Assembly: GCF_040676675.1 (NCBI RefSeq)
Contig: NZ_JBFAPK010000043.1
Span: forward strand, 11,446-75,445
Reading direction: 5' to 3'
Length of the DNA stretch: 64,000 nucleotides
Source of the DNA: JBFAPK01 sp040676675
Lineage (GTDB): Bacteria > Actinomycetota > Actinomycetes > Mycobacteriales > Micromonosporaceae
Shown here: positions 8,726-16,880 of the stretch, piece after piece
Numbering within the stretch: the first letter of the stretch is position 1
Layout: the number at the start of each line of letters is the position of its first letter
Program-made: the position numbers and the translations under genes
The notes under the pieces: model-generated
The model's input: the letters and a program-made list of their open reading frames with translations, nothing else
Database searches by the model: none
Told to the model about the DNA's origin: nothing

Positions 8726-9894
8726 GTCGAGTACGCCGAGTTCTCGTGCACGTACGCGTGCGACAGGTCGTTGGTCCAGATCGTCGCCGTGGCCTCGCCC
8801 GCGTGCAGGTCGATCCGTACGGTGACGTCCGCGCCGGTCAGGTCGACCTTGCTCCGGTCCTCGGCGGCGGCGCCGGCGCGGCAGACCCAGACCCCGTTGA
8901 CCGCGACGTCCAGCCGGTCCGGCTCGAACGCGGCGCCGGTGGTGCCGACGGCGGCGAGGATGCGGCCCCAGTTCGGGTCGTTGCCGAACAGCGCGGTCTT
9001 TACCAGGTTGTTGCGGGCCACCGCGCGCCCCACCTCGACGGCCTCGTCCTCGGTGGCGGCGCCGACCACGTCGACGGCGATCCGCTTGGTGGCGCCCTCC
9101 GCGTCGGCGACGAGCTGCTGCGCCAGGTCGTGGCAGGCGGCGGTGACCGCCGCGGTCAGCTCGGCCTGGCTCGGCTCGATCCCGGAGGCGCCGCTGGCCA
9201 GCAGCAGGACGGTGTCGTTGGTGGACATGCAGCCGTCGGAGTCGACCCGGTCGAAGGTGACCCGGCAGGCCGCCCGCAGCGCCTCGTCGAGCGCGGCCGG
9301 TCCGGCGACCGCGTCCGTGGTGACGACGCAGAGCATGGTGGCCAACGCCGGGGCGAGCATGCCCGCGCCCTTGGCCATCCCGCCGACGGTCCAGCCGGTG
9401 CCGGCCACGACGGTGGTCTTCGGCCGGGTGTCCGTGGTCATGATCGCCTCTGCGGCGGCCGGGCCGCCCTCGCGGGACAGCCCCCGTACCGCCGAGCGGA
9501 CGCCGGGGAGCAGCTTCTCCATCGGCAGCCGCTCGCCGATCAGGCCGGTCGAGCAGACCGCGACCTCACCGGCGCCGACCATCAGCCGGGCGGCGGAGCC
9601 GGTCAGCGCGGCGGCGGTCTGTTCGGCGGTGGCGTGGGTGTCCTGGAAGCCGAGCGGGCCGGTGCAGGCGTTGGCGCCGCCGGAGTTGAGCACCACGGCG
9701 CGGACCACGCCGCCCCGCAGCACCTGCTGACTCCAGAGCACGGGCGCGGCCTTGACGCGGTTGGCGGTGAAGACGCCCGCCGCCGTGGCGTCGGGCCCGT
9801 CGTTCACCACCAGCGCCACGTCGGTGGCGCCGCCGGCCTTGAGCCCGGCGGCCACCCCGGCCGCGCGGAAGCCCCTCGGCGCGGTAACGCTCAT
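8722..9894 (-). CDS. argJ: Bifunctional ornithine acetyltransferase / N-acetylglutamate synthase
   Basis: Transfers acetyl from N-acetylornithine to glutamate, recycling the acetyl group; the bifunctional form can also use acetyl-CoA. The precursor is self-cleaved before the conserved Thr of the motif KGAGMLAPALATML, which is T186 here, giving alpha and beta chains of about 185 and 205 residues. TSPNWG-type active-site residues appear as FGNDPNWGRI. The 390-residue product has the normal length. No separate argA-like gene is seen in the window, so the cyclic pathway is implied. It starts with ATG 9894, 37 bp after argC. Confidence 0.95.
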   Translation of the reverse strand: MSVTAPRGFRAAGVAAGLKAGGATDVALVVNDGPDATAAGVFTANRVKAAPVLWSQQVLRGGVVRAVVLNSGGANACTGPLGFQDTHATAEQTAAALTGSAARLMVGAGEVAVCSTGLIGERLPMEKLLPGVRSAVRGLSREGGPAAAEAIMTTDTRPKTTVVAGTGWTVGGMAKGAGMLAPALATMLCVVTTDAVAGPAALDEALRAACRVTFDRVDSDGCMSTNDTVLLLASGASGIEPSQAELTAAVTAACHDLAQQLVADAEGATKRIAVDVVGAATEDEAVEVGRAVARNNLVKTALFGNDPNWGRILAAVGTTGAAFEPDRLDVAVNGVWVCRAGAAAEDRSKVDLTGADVTVRIDLHAGEATATIWTNDLSHAYVHENSAYST

Positions 9895-9931
9895 GATCGA
9901 ATGTCTCCGTCTCCGACTCGGGTGCGGCTGC

Positions 9932-10939
9932 TCACGGGGCCACGCCGTAGACCGGCAGGCCGGTGGTCTCGGGTAGGCCGAGCATCAGGTTGGCGCACTG
10001 CACGGCCTGCCCGGCGGCGCCCTTGCCGAGGTTGTCGATCGCGCTGACCACGATGACCCGGCCCGAGTCGACGTCGACGGTCGCCTGGAGGTGGCAGGAG
10101 TTCGAGCCGGCGGTCGCCGCCGTGTGCGGCCACCGCCCCTCCGGCAGCAGGTGCACGAACGGCGCGTCGGCGTACGCGGCGGCGAGCACGGCGCGCGGGT
10201 CGGCCGTACCGCCCGGGGCCGGTCGCGCGGTCACCGTGGCCAGGATGCCCCGCGGCATCGGGGCGAGCACGGGCGTGAAGGAGAGGCCGGTCGCGCCGCT
10301 GGCCTGCTTGATCTCCGGTACGTGCTGGTGGGCGCCGACCTTGTAGGGCGACAGGTCCCCCATCACCTCGCTGCCGAGCAGGTGCGGCTTGGCCGCGCGA
10401 CCCGCGCCCGAGGTGCCGGAGGCGGCGACCACGACCACGTCCTCGGGCAGGACCGCACCGGCCGCGATCAGGGGGGCCAGCGCCAGCGTGGTCGCCACGG
10501 CGTAGCAGCCGGTGGCGGCGACCCGGTCCGCCGCCGCGATCGCCGCGCGCTGCCCGGGCAGCTCGGGCAGCCCGTAGGTCCAGGCCCCGGCGTGCGGGCC
10601 GTCGTAGTACCGCCCCCAGGCGGCGGCGTCGACCAGCCGGTGGTCGGCACCGAGGTCGACCACCTTGACCGTCTCGGGCAGCTGGGCGGCCAGGGCCGCG
10701 GACTCGCCGTGCGGCAGGGCCAGGAAGACCAGGTCCGCCTCGGCCAGGGCCGCCGGCTCGGTCCGGCCGAGCACCAGGTCGAGGCCGGTGAGGTGCGGGT
10801 GTACGGCGGCCACGGGCGCGCCGGCCTGGCTGTGCGCGGTGGCGGCGACGAGGTCGAACTCGGGGTGCCCGGCGAGCAGGCGCAGGAGCTCTCCGCCCGC
10901 GTACCCGCTGGCCCCGGCGACCGCTACCCGAATTCCCAT
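9932..10939 (-). CDS. argC: N-acetyl-gamma-glutamyl-phosphate reductase
   Basis: NADPH-dependent reduction of N-acetylglutamyl phosphate to the semialdehyde. The N-terminal Rossmann motif is AGASGYAGGELLRLL (about residues 8-22) and the catalytic cysteine is C145 in AATGCYAVATT. In many relatives this loop reads PGCYPT, so the following Pro-Thr is replaced by Ala-Val. The 335-residue product starts at ATG 10939, with GGAGG just upstream. As first gene of the operon it carries the operator and promoter candidates. Confidence 0.95.
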   Translation of the reverse strand: MGIRVAVAGASGYAGGELLRLLAGHPEFDLVAATAHSQAGAPVAAVHPHLTGLDLVLGRTEPAALAEADLVFLALPHGESAALAAQLPETVKVVDLGADHRLVDAAAWGRYYDGPHAGAWTYGLPELPGQRAAIAAADRVAATGCYAVATTLALAPLIAAGAVLPEDVVVVAASGTSGAGRAAKPHLLGSEVMGDLSPYKVGAHQHVPEIKQASGATGLSFTPVLAPMPRGILATVTARPAPGGTADPRAVLAAAYADAPFVHLLPEGRWPHTAATAGSNSCHLQATVDVDSGRVIVVSAIDNLGKGAAGQAVQCANLMLGLPETTGLPVYGVAP

Positions 10940-10947
10940 TCCTACCT

Positions 10948-10995
10948 CCGCATGACTATGCGGAGAAGATTATCAGCGCCCTCCTTTCTTCGCAA
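10948..10995 (-). promoter_or_regulatory. arg operon promoter and ArgR-like operator
   Basis: CCGCATGACTATGCGG at 10948-10963 is a palindrome with perfect 6-bp arms (CCGCAT/ATGCGG) and a 4-bp centre. It resembles the TGCAT-rich ARG boxes of actinobacteria. It ends only 8 bp before the argC ATG and its edge is part of the GGAGG ribosome site. On the coding strand, GATAAT (complement of 10969-10974) and TTGCGA (complement of 10990-10995), 15 bp apart, are plausible -10 and -35 boxes. That would place the operator over the transcription start. ArgR bound there could block both transcription initiation and access to the start region. Confidence 0.6.
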
Positions 10996-11055
10996 TCACA
11001 TACCACCGTCAGCATGATCATTCATTTCTCGGCCGCCAACGGTGCGACCCGGGCC

Positions 11056-12504
11056 TCAGCCCAGGCGGCGGCAGGGGATCCGTACCGACCAGGGGTAGGG
11101 CGCCAGCATGCGTACCCGCGCCGAGCCGGCACCGGGGTGCGCGGCGCAGTACGCGCGGGCCTCGGCGACCTTGACGTCCCAGGGCGCGCTGCGGGTGCGC
11201 AGCGTCGGCAGCCGGTAGTTCGCCGCGGCGGCGACCAGCAGGACCAGCGTGAACGCCAGCAGGGGCAGCGCCGCGCGGGCGCGCGGCCGGTCCGGCCGGG
11301 GCAGCAGCAGCGCGACCAACGCGGTCACCAGCAGCAGCGAGCACGGAAAGACGTACCGCAGCACCAACTCCCCCTGGACCATCACCTCCAGGGCGAGGAT
11401 CCCGAGCGCGTGCGCGCCGGCCACCCCGGCCAGCGACCAGGCCGGCCGGGTCCGGCCCCGCGCGGCGACCAGCACCGCCGCCCCGACCAGCAGCCAGGCC
11501 CCGGCGACGGCGGCGAGGTAGCCGGCGCCCGAGCCGGAGCCGGTGTGGGTCAGGCCGTTCCCGGTGGTGCCGGCGCCCGGCACCCCCTCCGGGCCGAACA
11601 GCCCGAACGGCACCGCCCAGGTCACGAACGACCGGAGCGCCCAGAGCGGGTCGATCCGGGGATGCGAGATGTCGCCCCGGGTCGACACCCCGGCGAGCAG
11701 CCCGTACGCCTGTAGCGCCGCCCCGGCCAGGAAGGCGGCGAGCAGGGCGGCGCTGAGCCGGTCCCGCCGCAGCCCGAGGCGGAGCAGCGCGAGCGGGATG
11801 AAGACCACCGCCAGGAAGGTACTGACGGCGCAGAGCCCGACGACCCCCACCTGTACCGCCCGGACGAGCCGGCGTCGGGGGGCCCAGAGCGCACACCAGA
11901 AGAGCGCGAAGAGCATCGGGAACTGCAACGGCGCCACGCTGTTGAGCACGTTGGTGAAGTTGTTCTCCCCCACCGGCGCGGCCACGACGCCGCCCGCGAC
12001 CACGGCCCGGGCGAGCGGGTGCGGCAGCGTCGCCGCGGCGGCGTGGTAGACCAGCAGGCCCAGGGCGGCGGCGCAGAGCGCGGCCGAGGTGGTGAGCGCC
12101 GCCGGCGCCCAGGCGACCGGCACGAGCGCGGCGGCCTCGCTGAGCAGCCGCGGTACGACCAGGAAGTACCCGTTCACCGGCAGGAGGATGGTCGAGGTGG
12201 CGGGCCGGTTCAGCGCCCCGGTCAGGAAGTCCGTCGCGTCCTCGGCCCAGACCGTGTTGAACGGTCCCGGACCGCCGACCCGGCCCAGGCTGACCGCCGT
12301 CGCGGCGAGCACCGCCGCCAACGCCAGCGGCACCGCCCGGCGCCGGCCGGCGCGGCCCCGGTCACCCGTCTCCCCCGGCGGCACCGGGTCGAAGAGCGCG
12401 GCGAGCCGGTCCCCCACCCCGGCCGGTCTCTCCCGCCCGGCGGGGTCGCCCGCCGCCCGTACCGGGGTGTCCCGCACCCCCACCGGGCGGCGCGGGTCCG
12501 TCAC
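11056..12504 (-). CDS. Polytopic membrane protein, probable GT-C-like glycosyltransferase
   Basis: About 482 residues with roughly ten to twelve hydrophobic segments after a polar N-terminus of about 60 residues. The first external loop contains WAEDATDFL followed by NGYFLVVPRLL. This acidic-pair loop plus PR motif resembles actinobacterial membrane proteins with a GT-C fold that use lipid-linked sugars; that assignment is inference. A short C-terminal extracytoplasmic part contains two Cys (AYCAAHPG and RIPCRRLG) that could form a disulfide. GTG 12504 overlaps the epimerase stop as GTGA. It is the last gene of the envelope-polysaccharide operon. A non-enzymatic transporter is the alternative. 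Confidence 0.75.
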   Translation of the reverse strand: MTDPRRPVGVRDTPVRAAGDPAGRERPAGVGDRLAALFDPVPPGETGDRGRAGRRRAVPLALAAVLAATAVSLGRVGGPGPFNTVWAEDATDFLTGALNRPATSTILLPVNGYFLVVPRLLSEAAALVPVAWAPAALTTSAALCAAALGLLVYHAAAATLPHPLARAVVAGGVVAAPVGENNFTNVLNSVAPLQFPMLFALFWCALWAPRRRLVRAVQVGVVGLCAVSTFLAVVFIPLALLRLGLRRDRLSAALLAAFLAGAALQAYGLLAGVSTRGDISHPRIDPLWALRSFVTWAVPFGLFGPEGVPGAGTTGNGLTHTGSGSGAGYLAAVAGAWLLVGAAVLVAARGRTRPAWSLAGVAGAHALGILALEVMVQGELVLRYVFPCSLLLVTALVALLLPRPDRPRARAALPLLAFTLVLLVAAAANYRLPTLRTRSAPWDVKVAEARAYCAAHPGAGSARVRMLAPYPWSVRIPCRRLG

Positions 12505-13523
12505 AACCGCCCGTCCCGCACCGCCCGGACCACCCACGGGATCACCTCGTCGAGCATGGCGTCGAGGCTGGTCGTCGCCGTGAAGCCGAGCACCGACCGG
12601 GCCTTGCCCACGTCGGGCACGCGCCGGCGCACGTCGTGCGCGAACGGCTCGTCGCAGACGTGGCGGAACGGCACGTCCGGCCCCTTGACCTTGCGCCAGA
12701 TCAGCCGGGCCAGCTCCAGCACCGTGGTCGACTCGGCGGTGGAGAGGTTGAAGTCCTCGTTGCGCGCGGCCTCGTGCTCCACCGCCAGCACGATCCCCCG
12801 GGCCAGGTCGCCGCCGTACGTGTAGTGGCGGACCTGCCCGCCGTCGCCCAGGATGTGCAGCGGGTCCTGCCCCTTGACGATCTTCTGCACCAGGTCCGGT
12901 ACGACGTGCGACATCGCCAGCTTGACGTTGCCGGAGAGCACCTCGACCTCGCCCAGCGCCCGCCCCTCCCCCACGCCGACGCAGTTGAACGGCCGCACGA
13001 TCGTGTACGGCAGGCCGTACTGCTCCCAGGCGGCGCGGGCGTAGTACTCGACGGCGAGCTTCTGGAAGCCGTACGACGAGCGCGGCGGCGGGACGGTCCG
13101 CTCGTCGCCCTCCCGGCTCGGCCACCGGTCGGTCGACTCGAAGACCATCGAGGAGGAGAGGTACGTGACCTTGCGCAGCCGGCGCTCCCGCTGCGCCCGG
13201 ATGGCCGCGTCGCAGGTGGCGGCCATGATCCGCTCGTTGGTGGCGAGCAGGTCGTAGGCGTAGGTGTGGAAGTAGGAGATCCCGCCGATCATCGCGGCGC
13301 CGGCGATCAGGTGGTCGCAGTCGGCCAGCAGCTCGGTCAGCAGGTCGACGTCGCGGGCGTCGCCGACGACGAACCGGTAGCCCGGGTGGTCGTCGTAGGC
13401 GTGCGCGACCGGGCCGTACTTGGAGTGGTTGTCCAACCCCACCACCTCGTGGCCGCGGCCGAGCAACTCCGCCACGACGTACCCGCCGATGAAGCCGGCC
13501 GAGCCGGTCACCAGTACCTTCAC
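12501..13523 (-). CDS. NAD-dependent sugar epimerase/dehydratase (extended SDR)
   Basis: Rossmann signature TGSAGFIGG (residues 6-14), acidic residue D31 expected to hold NAD ribose, and catalytic Y151-x3-K155 in SSYGFQK preceded by SSSMVFEST. At 340 residues it has the length of UDP-sugar 4-epimerases and dehydratases. It probably acts on a nucleotide sugar, perhaps the uronic acid made by the dehydrogenase two genes upstream. The exact substrate cannot be read from sequence. It overlaps both neighbours by 4 bp. Confidence 0.9.
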   Translation of the reverse strand: MKVLVTGSAGFIGGYVVAELLGRGHEVVGLDNHSKYGPVAHAYDDHPGYRFVVGDARDVDLLTELLADCDHLIAGAAMIGGISYFHTYAYDLLATNERIMAATCDAAIRAQRERRLRKVTYLSSSMVFESTDRWPSREGDERTVPPPRSSYGFQKLAVEYYARAAWEQYGLPYTIVRPFNCVGVGEGRALGEVEVLSGNVKLAMSHVVPDLVQKIVKGQDPLHILGDGGQVRHYTYGGDLARGIVLAVEHEAARNEDFNLSTAESTTVLELARLIWRKVKGPDVPFRHVCDEPFAHDVRRRVPDVGKARSVLGFTATTSLDAMLDEVIPWVVRAVRDGRL

Positions 13524-14350
13524 GCGTTCTCCTTCATCCGGTGGTCTGTCTCGGCGCCGCCATGGACGGGCGACCGCCGGGGCGTGGGCAGCCGCGCCGG
13601 GTCCACCGCCGCCGCCAGCGCGCGCCGACGGGCGCGCAGCCGGTCCAGGGTGAGCCGGCGGCCGTAGGCGAAGGCGTACCAGTAGAGGTAGCCGGGGAGG
13701 AACCGGCCGAGGTCGAAGCGGGACTCGCCCAGCTCGCGGTCGAGCCAGATCGTCGGCAGCTCGGCCACCGGCAGCCGCAGCCGGGTCGCCTTGGCCGTCA
13801 GTTCCAGCCCGATCTCGAACCCGGTCCGCGACTCGATGCCGACGTCGCGTACGAACCGCGTGTCGTACGCCTTGAAGCTGTTCGTGGCGTCGCGGGTGCC
13901 GACCCGGGCGAACGCGTAGAGGGTGCGCCCGGCCCAGCGGGAGAGGGTCCGCTTCAGCCGGGGACCGCCCACCTGCTGCCCGCCCGGCATGTACCGCGAC
14001 GCGGCGGCCACCACCACGCCCCGGTCGACCAGGCGGGCCAGCTCGTCGATCTGCCGCGGGTCGTCGCAGCCGTCGGCCATGGTCACCACCACCACGGGGG
14101 CCTCGGCCGCGTAGATGCCGTAGCGGATCGCGTTCGCCGGTCCCGGGCCGAAGGTGTTCAGCACGGTACGCACCCGCGGGTCGGACTCGGCGACCCGCCG
14201 CGCGTACGGCACCGTGGTGTCCTCCGGCATGTCGTGCACCAGCAGCACCTCGGCCGGGAGCAGCACCTCGCGCAGGATGCGCTCCAGGCAGCGCACGATC
14301 GCCGCGCCCTCGTTGTAGACCGGGACGATCACCGAGACTCGGGGCGTCAC
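13520..14350 (-). CDS. Family 2 glycosyltransferase
   Basis: GT-A fold: VSVIVPVYNEGAAIVRCLERI opens the nucleotide-binding domain and VTMADGCDDP supplies the acidic metal-binding motif in the position of DxD. The layout resembles dolichyl-phosphate-mannose/polyprenyl-phosphate sugar synthases, but no clear C-terminal membrane segments are present (276 residues). GTG 14350 overlaps the dehydrogenase stop. It probably transfers a sugar to a lipid carrier or a growing surface glycan whose precursor is made by the neighbouring SDR and dehydrogenase. Confidence 0.88.
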   Translation of the reverse strand: MTPRVSVIVPVYNEGAAIVRCLERILREVLLPAEVLLVHDMPEDTTVPYARRVAESDPRVRTVLNTFGPGPANAIRYGIYAAEAPVVVVTMADGCDDPRQIDELARLVDRGVVVAAASRYMPGGQQVGGPRLKRTLSRWAGRTLYAFARVGTRDATNSFKAYDTRFVRDVGIESRTGFEIGLELTAKATRLRLPVAELPTIWLDRELGESRFDLGRFLPGYLYWYAFAYGRRLTLDRLRARRRALAAAVDPARLPTPRRSPVHGGAETDHRMKENA

Positions 14351-15555
14351 ACCAGCACCCCCCGCCCGGTCAGCCCCCACATGTCGATCACCGGCTTCTT
14401 CGTGCGCAGCCGCGCGTACTCCGGGTGCGGCGCGGCGATGATCAGCAGGTCGGCCCGCTCGACGACCTCCGCCAGCGGCCGGAGCCGCTCGTCGGCCACG
14501 TACGGGTCGGTGCAGAGGGTCGCCTTCGCCTTCAGTAGCAGGATCTTGCGGAGCTTGTACGCCAGGCTCTCGCGCGGATCGTCGCTGCCGGCCTTGAAGG
14601 CCATGCCGAGGATCCCCACCGAGCGCTGTGCCAGGTCGAACCGGTCCTCCAGGCGCGCCACCAGGTACAGCGGCAACCCCTCGTTGATCAGCATCGCCGA
14701 GTGCCCGAGCACGAAGTTGTTCCGGTTGAAGGCGGCCAACTGCATGGTGTCCTTGAACAGGCACGGCCCGGCGGCGAACCCGGGCATCGGCAGGTCCGCC
14801 GCCCGTGGGTAGTCGTGGGCGACCGCGTCCCGGATCCGGGCGAAGTCCAACCCGGAGTCGTTGGCCATCATCCAGAACTGGTTGGCGGCCGCGAACTTGA
14901 TGTAGCGCCAGCTGTTGGTGAAGAGCTTCGCCAGCTCCGCCTCCTCGGGCTCCAGCCGCACGATCTTCGGCGTAAGGTGCCGGAACAGCCGCTCGGCGCG
15001 GGCCGCCGCCGCCTCGGTACGGGCCGCGACGATCTGCGGCAGCGCGAACAGCTCGGTCATGGCCCGCCCCTCGGCGATCCGCTCGGGACAGAACGCGACG
15101 TCGGCGGCGACGCCCCGACCGGCGAGCATCTTCTCGGTCAGCGCGGTCACGCCCGGATAGACCGTGCTGCGCAGCACGATCAGCTGACCGTCGCGCAGGT
15201 GCCCGACGCAGCGCTCCAAGGCCCGGGGTACGGCGGCCAGGTCCGGGTTGAGATGCTCGTCCACCGGCGTACCGACCACCACGATCACGTACTCCGCGCC
15301 GGCCACGCTCGCGGGATCCGTGGTCGCGCGCAGCCGTCCGGCGGCCACCGTCTCGGCGAGCGGCTCGGCCGCGCCGGGCTCGGCGAACGGCAGCCGGCCC
15401 GCGTTGATCCGCTCGACGGCGGCGCGGTTGATGTCGTACAGCGCGACGGTGAGGCCGCGCGAGGCCAGCGCGATTCCGAGGGGGAGGCCGACGCGGCCAC
15501 CTCCCCCGATTATGCAGACGCCACTCAGTTGAACCACCCGGGCACGATTGGTCAT
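14347..15555 (-). CDS. UDP-sugar 6-dehydrogenase (UDP-Glc/GDP-Man family)
   Basis: Oxidises a nucleotide hexose to the uronic acid with two NAD. The N-terminal NAD site is IIGGGGRVGLPLG (about residues 15-27). The catalytic cysteine is C265 in AAGPCLFKDT, corresponding to the GxxCxxKD motif, and FCPERIAEG is the signature seen in WecC-like UDP-ManNAc dehydrogenases. The C-terminal domain GILGMAFKAGSDDPRES is complete. The 402-residue product is slightly shorter than typical (420-440). It is first in a four-gene overlapping operon. The exact sugar is uncertain. Confidence 0.92.
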   Translation of the reverse strand: MTNRARVVQLSGVCIIGGGGRVGLPLGIALASRGLTVALYDINRAAVERINAGRLPFAEPGAAEPLAETVAAGRLRATTDPASVAGAEYVIVVVGTPVDEHLNPDLAAVPRALERCVGHLRDGQLIVLRSTVYPGVTALTEKMLAGRGVAADVAFCPERIAEGRAMTELFALPQIVAARTEAAAARAERLFRHLTPKIVRLEPEEAELAKLFTNSWRYIKFAAANQFWMMANDSGLDFARIRDAVAHDYPRAADLPMPGFAAGPCLFKDTMQLAAFNRNNFVLGHSAMLINEGLPLYLVARLEDRFDLAQRSVGILGMAFKAGSDDPRESLAYKLRKILLLKAKATLCTDPYVADERLRPLAEVVERADLLIIAAPHPEYARLRTKKPVIDMWGLTGRGVLV

Positions 15556-15766
15556 GGACTGTCGATTCCATGACGGACGGTCGCGACGGACTACGCCACG
15601 ACGGATACGAAAATGATTCGAGAATGGTGAAACCTGCCGACCACCGCGGCAACGGGGCTGCCAGCAGATTAGCGCCGCACCGCGCCGAGGTCCAGCAACG
15701 AAATTCGCTGATCGACCGGCAGCGGAAATCGATCAAAAAATCTGTCTATACCTCCGCTCTCGCCCA

Positions 15767-15802
15767 TCGACAGCCGGCCTACCAGGTCATAGTCTCTCCG
15801 GC
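15767..15802 (+). promoter_or_regulatory. Leaderless promoter of the methyltransferase gene
   Basis: TCGACA at 15767-15772 (five of six bases of the -35 consensus), a 17-bp spacer and TAGTCT at 15790-15795 (-10) are followed seven bases later by the GTG start at 15803. The spacing puts the transcription start on or next to the first base of the start codon, and no Shine-Dalgarno sequence is present. The rest of 15556-15802 is an unusually AT-rich divergent promoter region that must also serve the dehydrogenase operon. Confidence 0.65.
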
Positions 15803-16621
15803 GTGACGGTTACCCGCGATTCCGATCCCGCCCGACCCGCAACCCCCGCCAGCCCCGAAACCTCCGCCCACCGCGAATCCCCCATCGGCCCGGAATCCTC
15901 CGCGGAAGCGGATTACCCGCCGGGCCGGAGCCAATTATCCGATCCCGAGTACTACTCCGGACCCGAGCTGGCCCGGCTCTACGAGAACAGATTCACGGCG
16001 GCGGAACTGGCGGGCAAACGTGAACTGTGGACGGCGCTCTGCCGGGGCTTCCTCGACCGATACGTCGGCCCGGACGACACCGTGCTCGACCTCGCGGCCG
16101 GCACCTGCGAGTTCAGCAACGCCTGCCGGGCCGGGCGGAAGATCGCGGTCGACCTGAACCCCGACACGGCCCGGTACGCGACCGACGCCGAGGTGGTGCT
16201 CGCCCCCGCCGACAACATGGCGCCGGTCGCCTCCGGCACCGTCGACGTGGTCTTCACCTCGAACTTCTTCGAGCACCTGCCCGACAAGCGCACCCTGCTG
16301 CGCACCCTGCGGGAGTGCCACCGGGTGCTGCGCCCGGGCGGCCGGCTGCTCGTACTGATGCCGAACCTACGTTACGTCGGCCAGCGCTACTGGGACTACC
16401 TGGACCACCACCTGCCGCTGACCCACCACAGCCTGGTCGAGGGGCTCCGGCTGACCGGCTTCCACCCCGACGAGGTGATCCCGCGCTTCCTGCCGTACAC
16501 GGTCAAGGACTCGCCGGTCCGGGTGCGCGGCGGCCTGGTCCGGCTCTACCTGCGCCTGCGCCCGGCCTGGCGGCTGCTCGGCCGGCAGATGTTCGTCGCC
16601 GCCAGCAAACCCGGGCGCTGA
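15803..16621 (+). CDS. Class I SAM-dependent methyltransferase
   Basis: A disordered Pro/Ser/Ala-rich N-terminus of about 45 residues precedes a Rossmann methyltransferase domain. Motif I is VLDLAAGTCEFSNA (about residues 93-106), the SAM ribose acidic residue is in IAVDLNPDTARY, and FEHLPDKRTLLRTLRECHR with VLRPGGRLLVLMPN follows. The C-terminal part is basic. The methyl acceptor is unknown. Divergence from the glycan operon suggests a sugar or lipid-linked glycan, which is inference. The GTG start is supported by the leaderless promoter geometry. 272 residues. Confidence 0.85.
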   Translation: MTVTRDSDPARPATPASPETSAHRESPIGPESSAEADYPPGRSQLSDPEYYSGPELARLYENRFTAAELAGKRELWTALCRGFLDRYVGPDDTVLDLAAGTCEFSNACRAGRKIAVDLNPDTARYATDAEVVLAPADNMAPVASGTVDVVFTSNFFEHLPDKRTLLRTLRECHRVLRPGGRLLVLMPNLRYVGQRYWDYLDHHLPLTHHSLVEGLRLTGFHPDEVIPRFLPYTVKDSPVRVRGGLVRLYLRLRPAWRLLGRQMFVAASKPGR

Positions 16622-16693
16622 GCCGTCCTGCGGTGCGTGGGCCCACCGCCGGCACCGGCCCCCGATCGGGTGCGACGACGCTCGTGGTGCGGA

Positions 16694-16864
16694 TCAGCGC
16701 GCGTCCGGCCGGCGTGCGGGTTGGAACAGTTCCACGAGGTTGCCGGCGGGATCGGTGAGCAGGATCTGGTGTCCGCCGGGTCCGGAGAGCAGCAGCCGCA
16801 GCGGGCCGCGTACGACGTCCGCGAAGGCGGGCGCGGCGCTGGCGTACTGGTCGGACTCGCTCAT
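16694..16864 (-). CDS. Internally deleted VOC (glyoxalase/dioxygenase-fold) protein
   Basis: ATG 16864, behind a GGGAG ribosome site, opens a 56-residue frame ending at TGA 16694. Residues 1-31 (MSESDQYASAAPAFADVV then RGPLRLLLSGPGG) look like the N-terminal half of a vicinal-oxygen-chelate module. Residues 32-50 (HQILLTDPAGNLVELFQPA) are its canonical C-terminal strand with the metal-binding Glu (E45). The 60-70 residues normally between them are missing. The join lies at SGPGG, a sequence that can occur on both sides of the missing part, so an in-frame deletion by short homology is likely. It lies 16 bp after the ArsR-ArsC gene. It is probably non-functional, or half a module needing a partner. 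Confidence 0.7.
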   Translation of the reverse strand: MSESDQYASAAPAFADVVRGPLRLLLSGPGGHQILLTDPAGNLVELFQPARRPDAR

Positions 16865-16880
16865 GGCGGTGGTTCTCCCT

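Noticed and set aside
15570..15806. 78-codon plus-strand frame in the divergent promoter region
   Set aside because: It has no ribosome site, ends just inside the methyltransferase start and overlaps the leaderless promoter.
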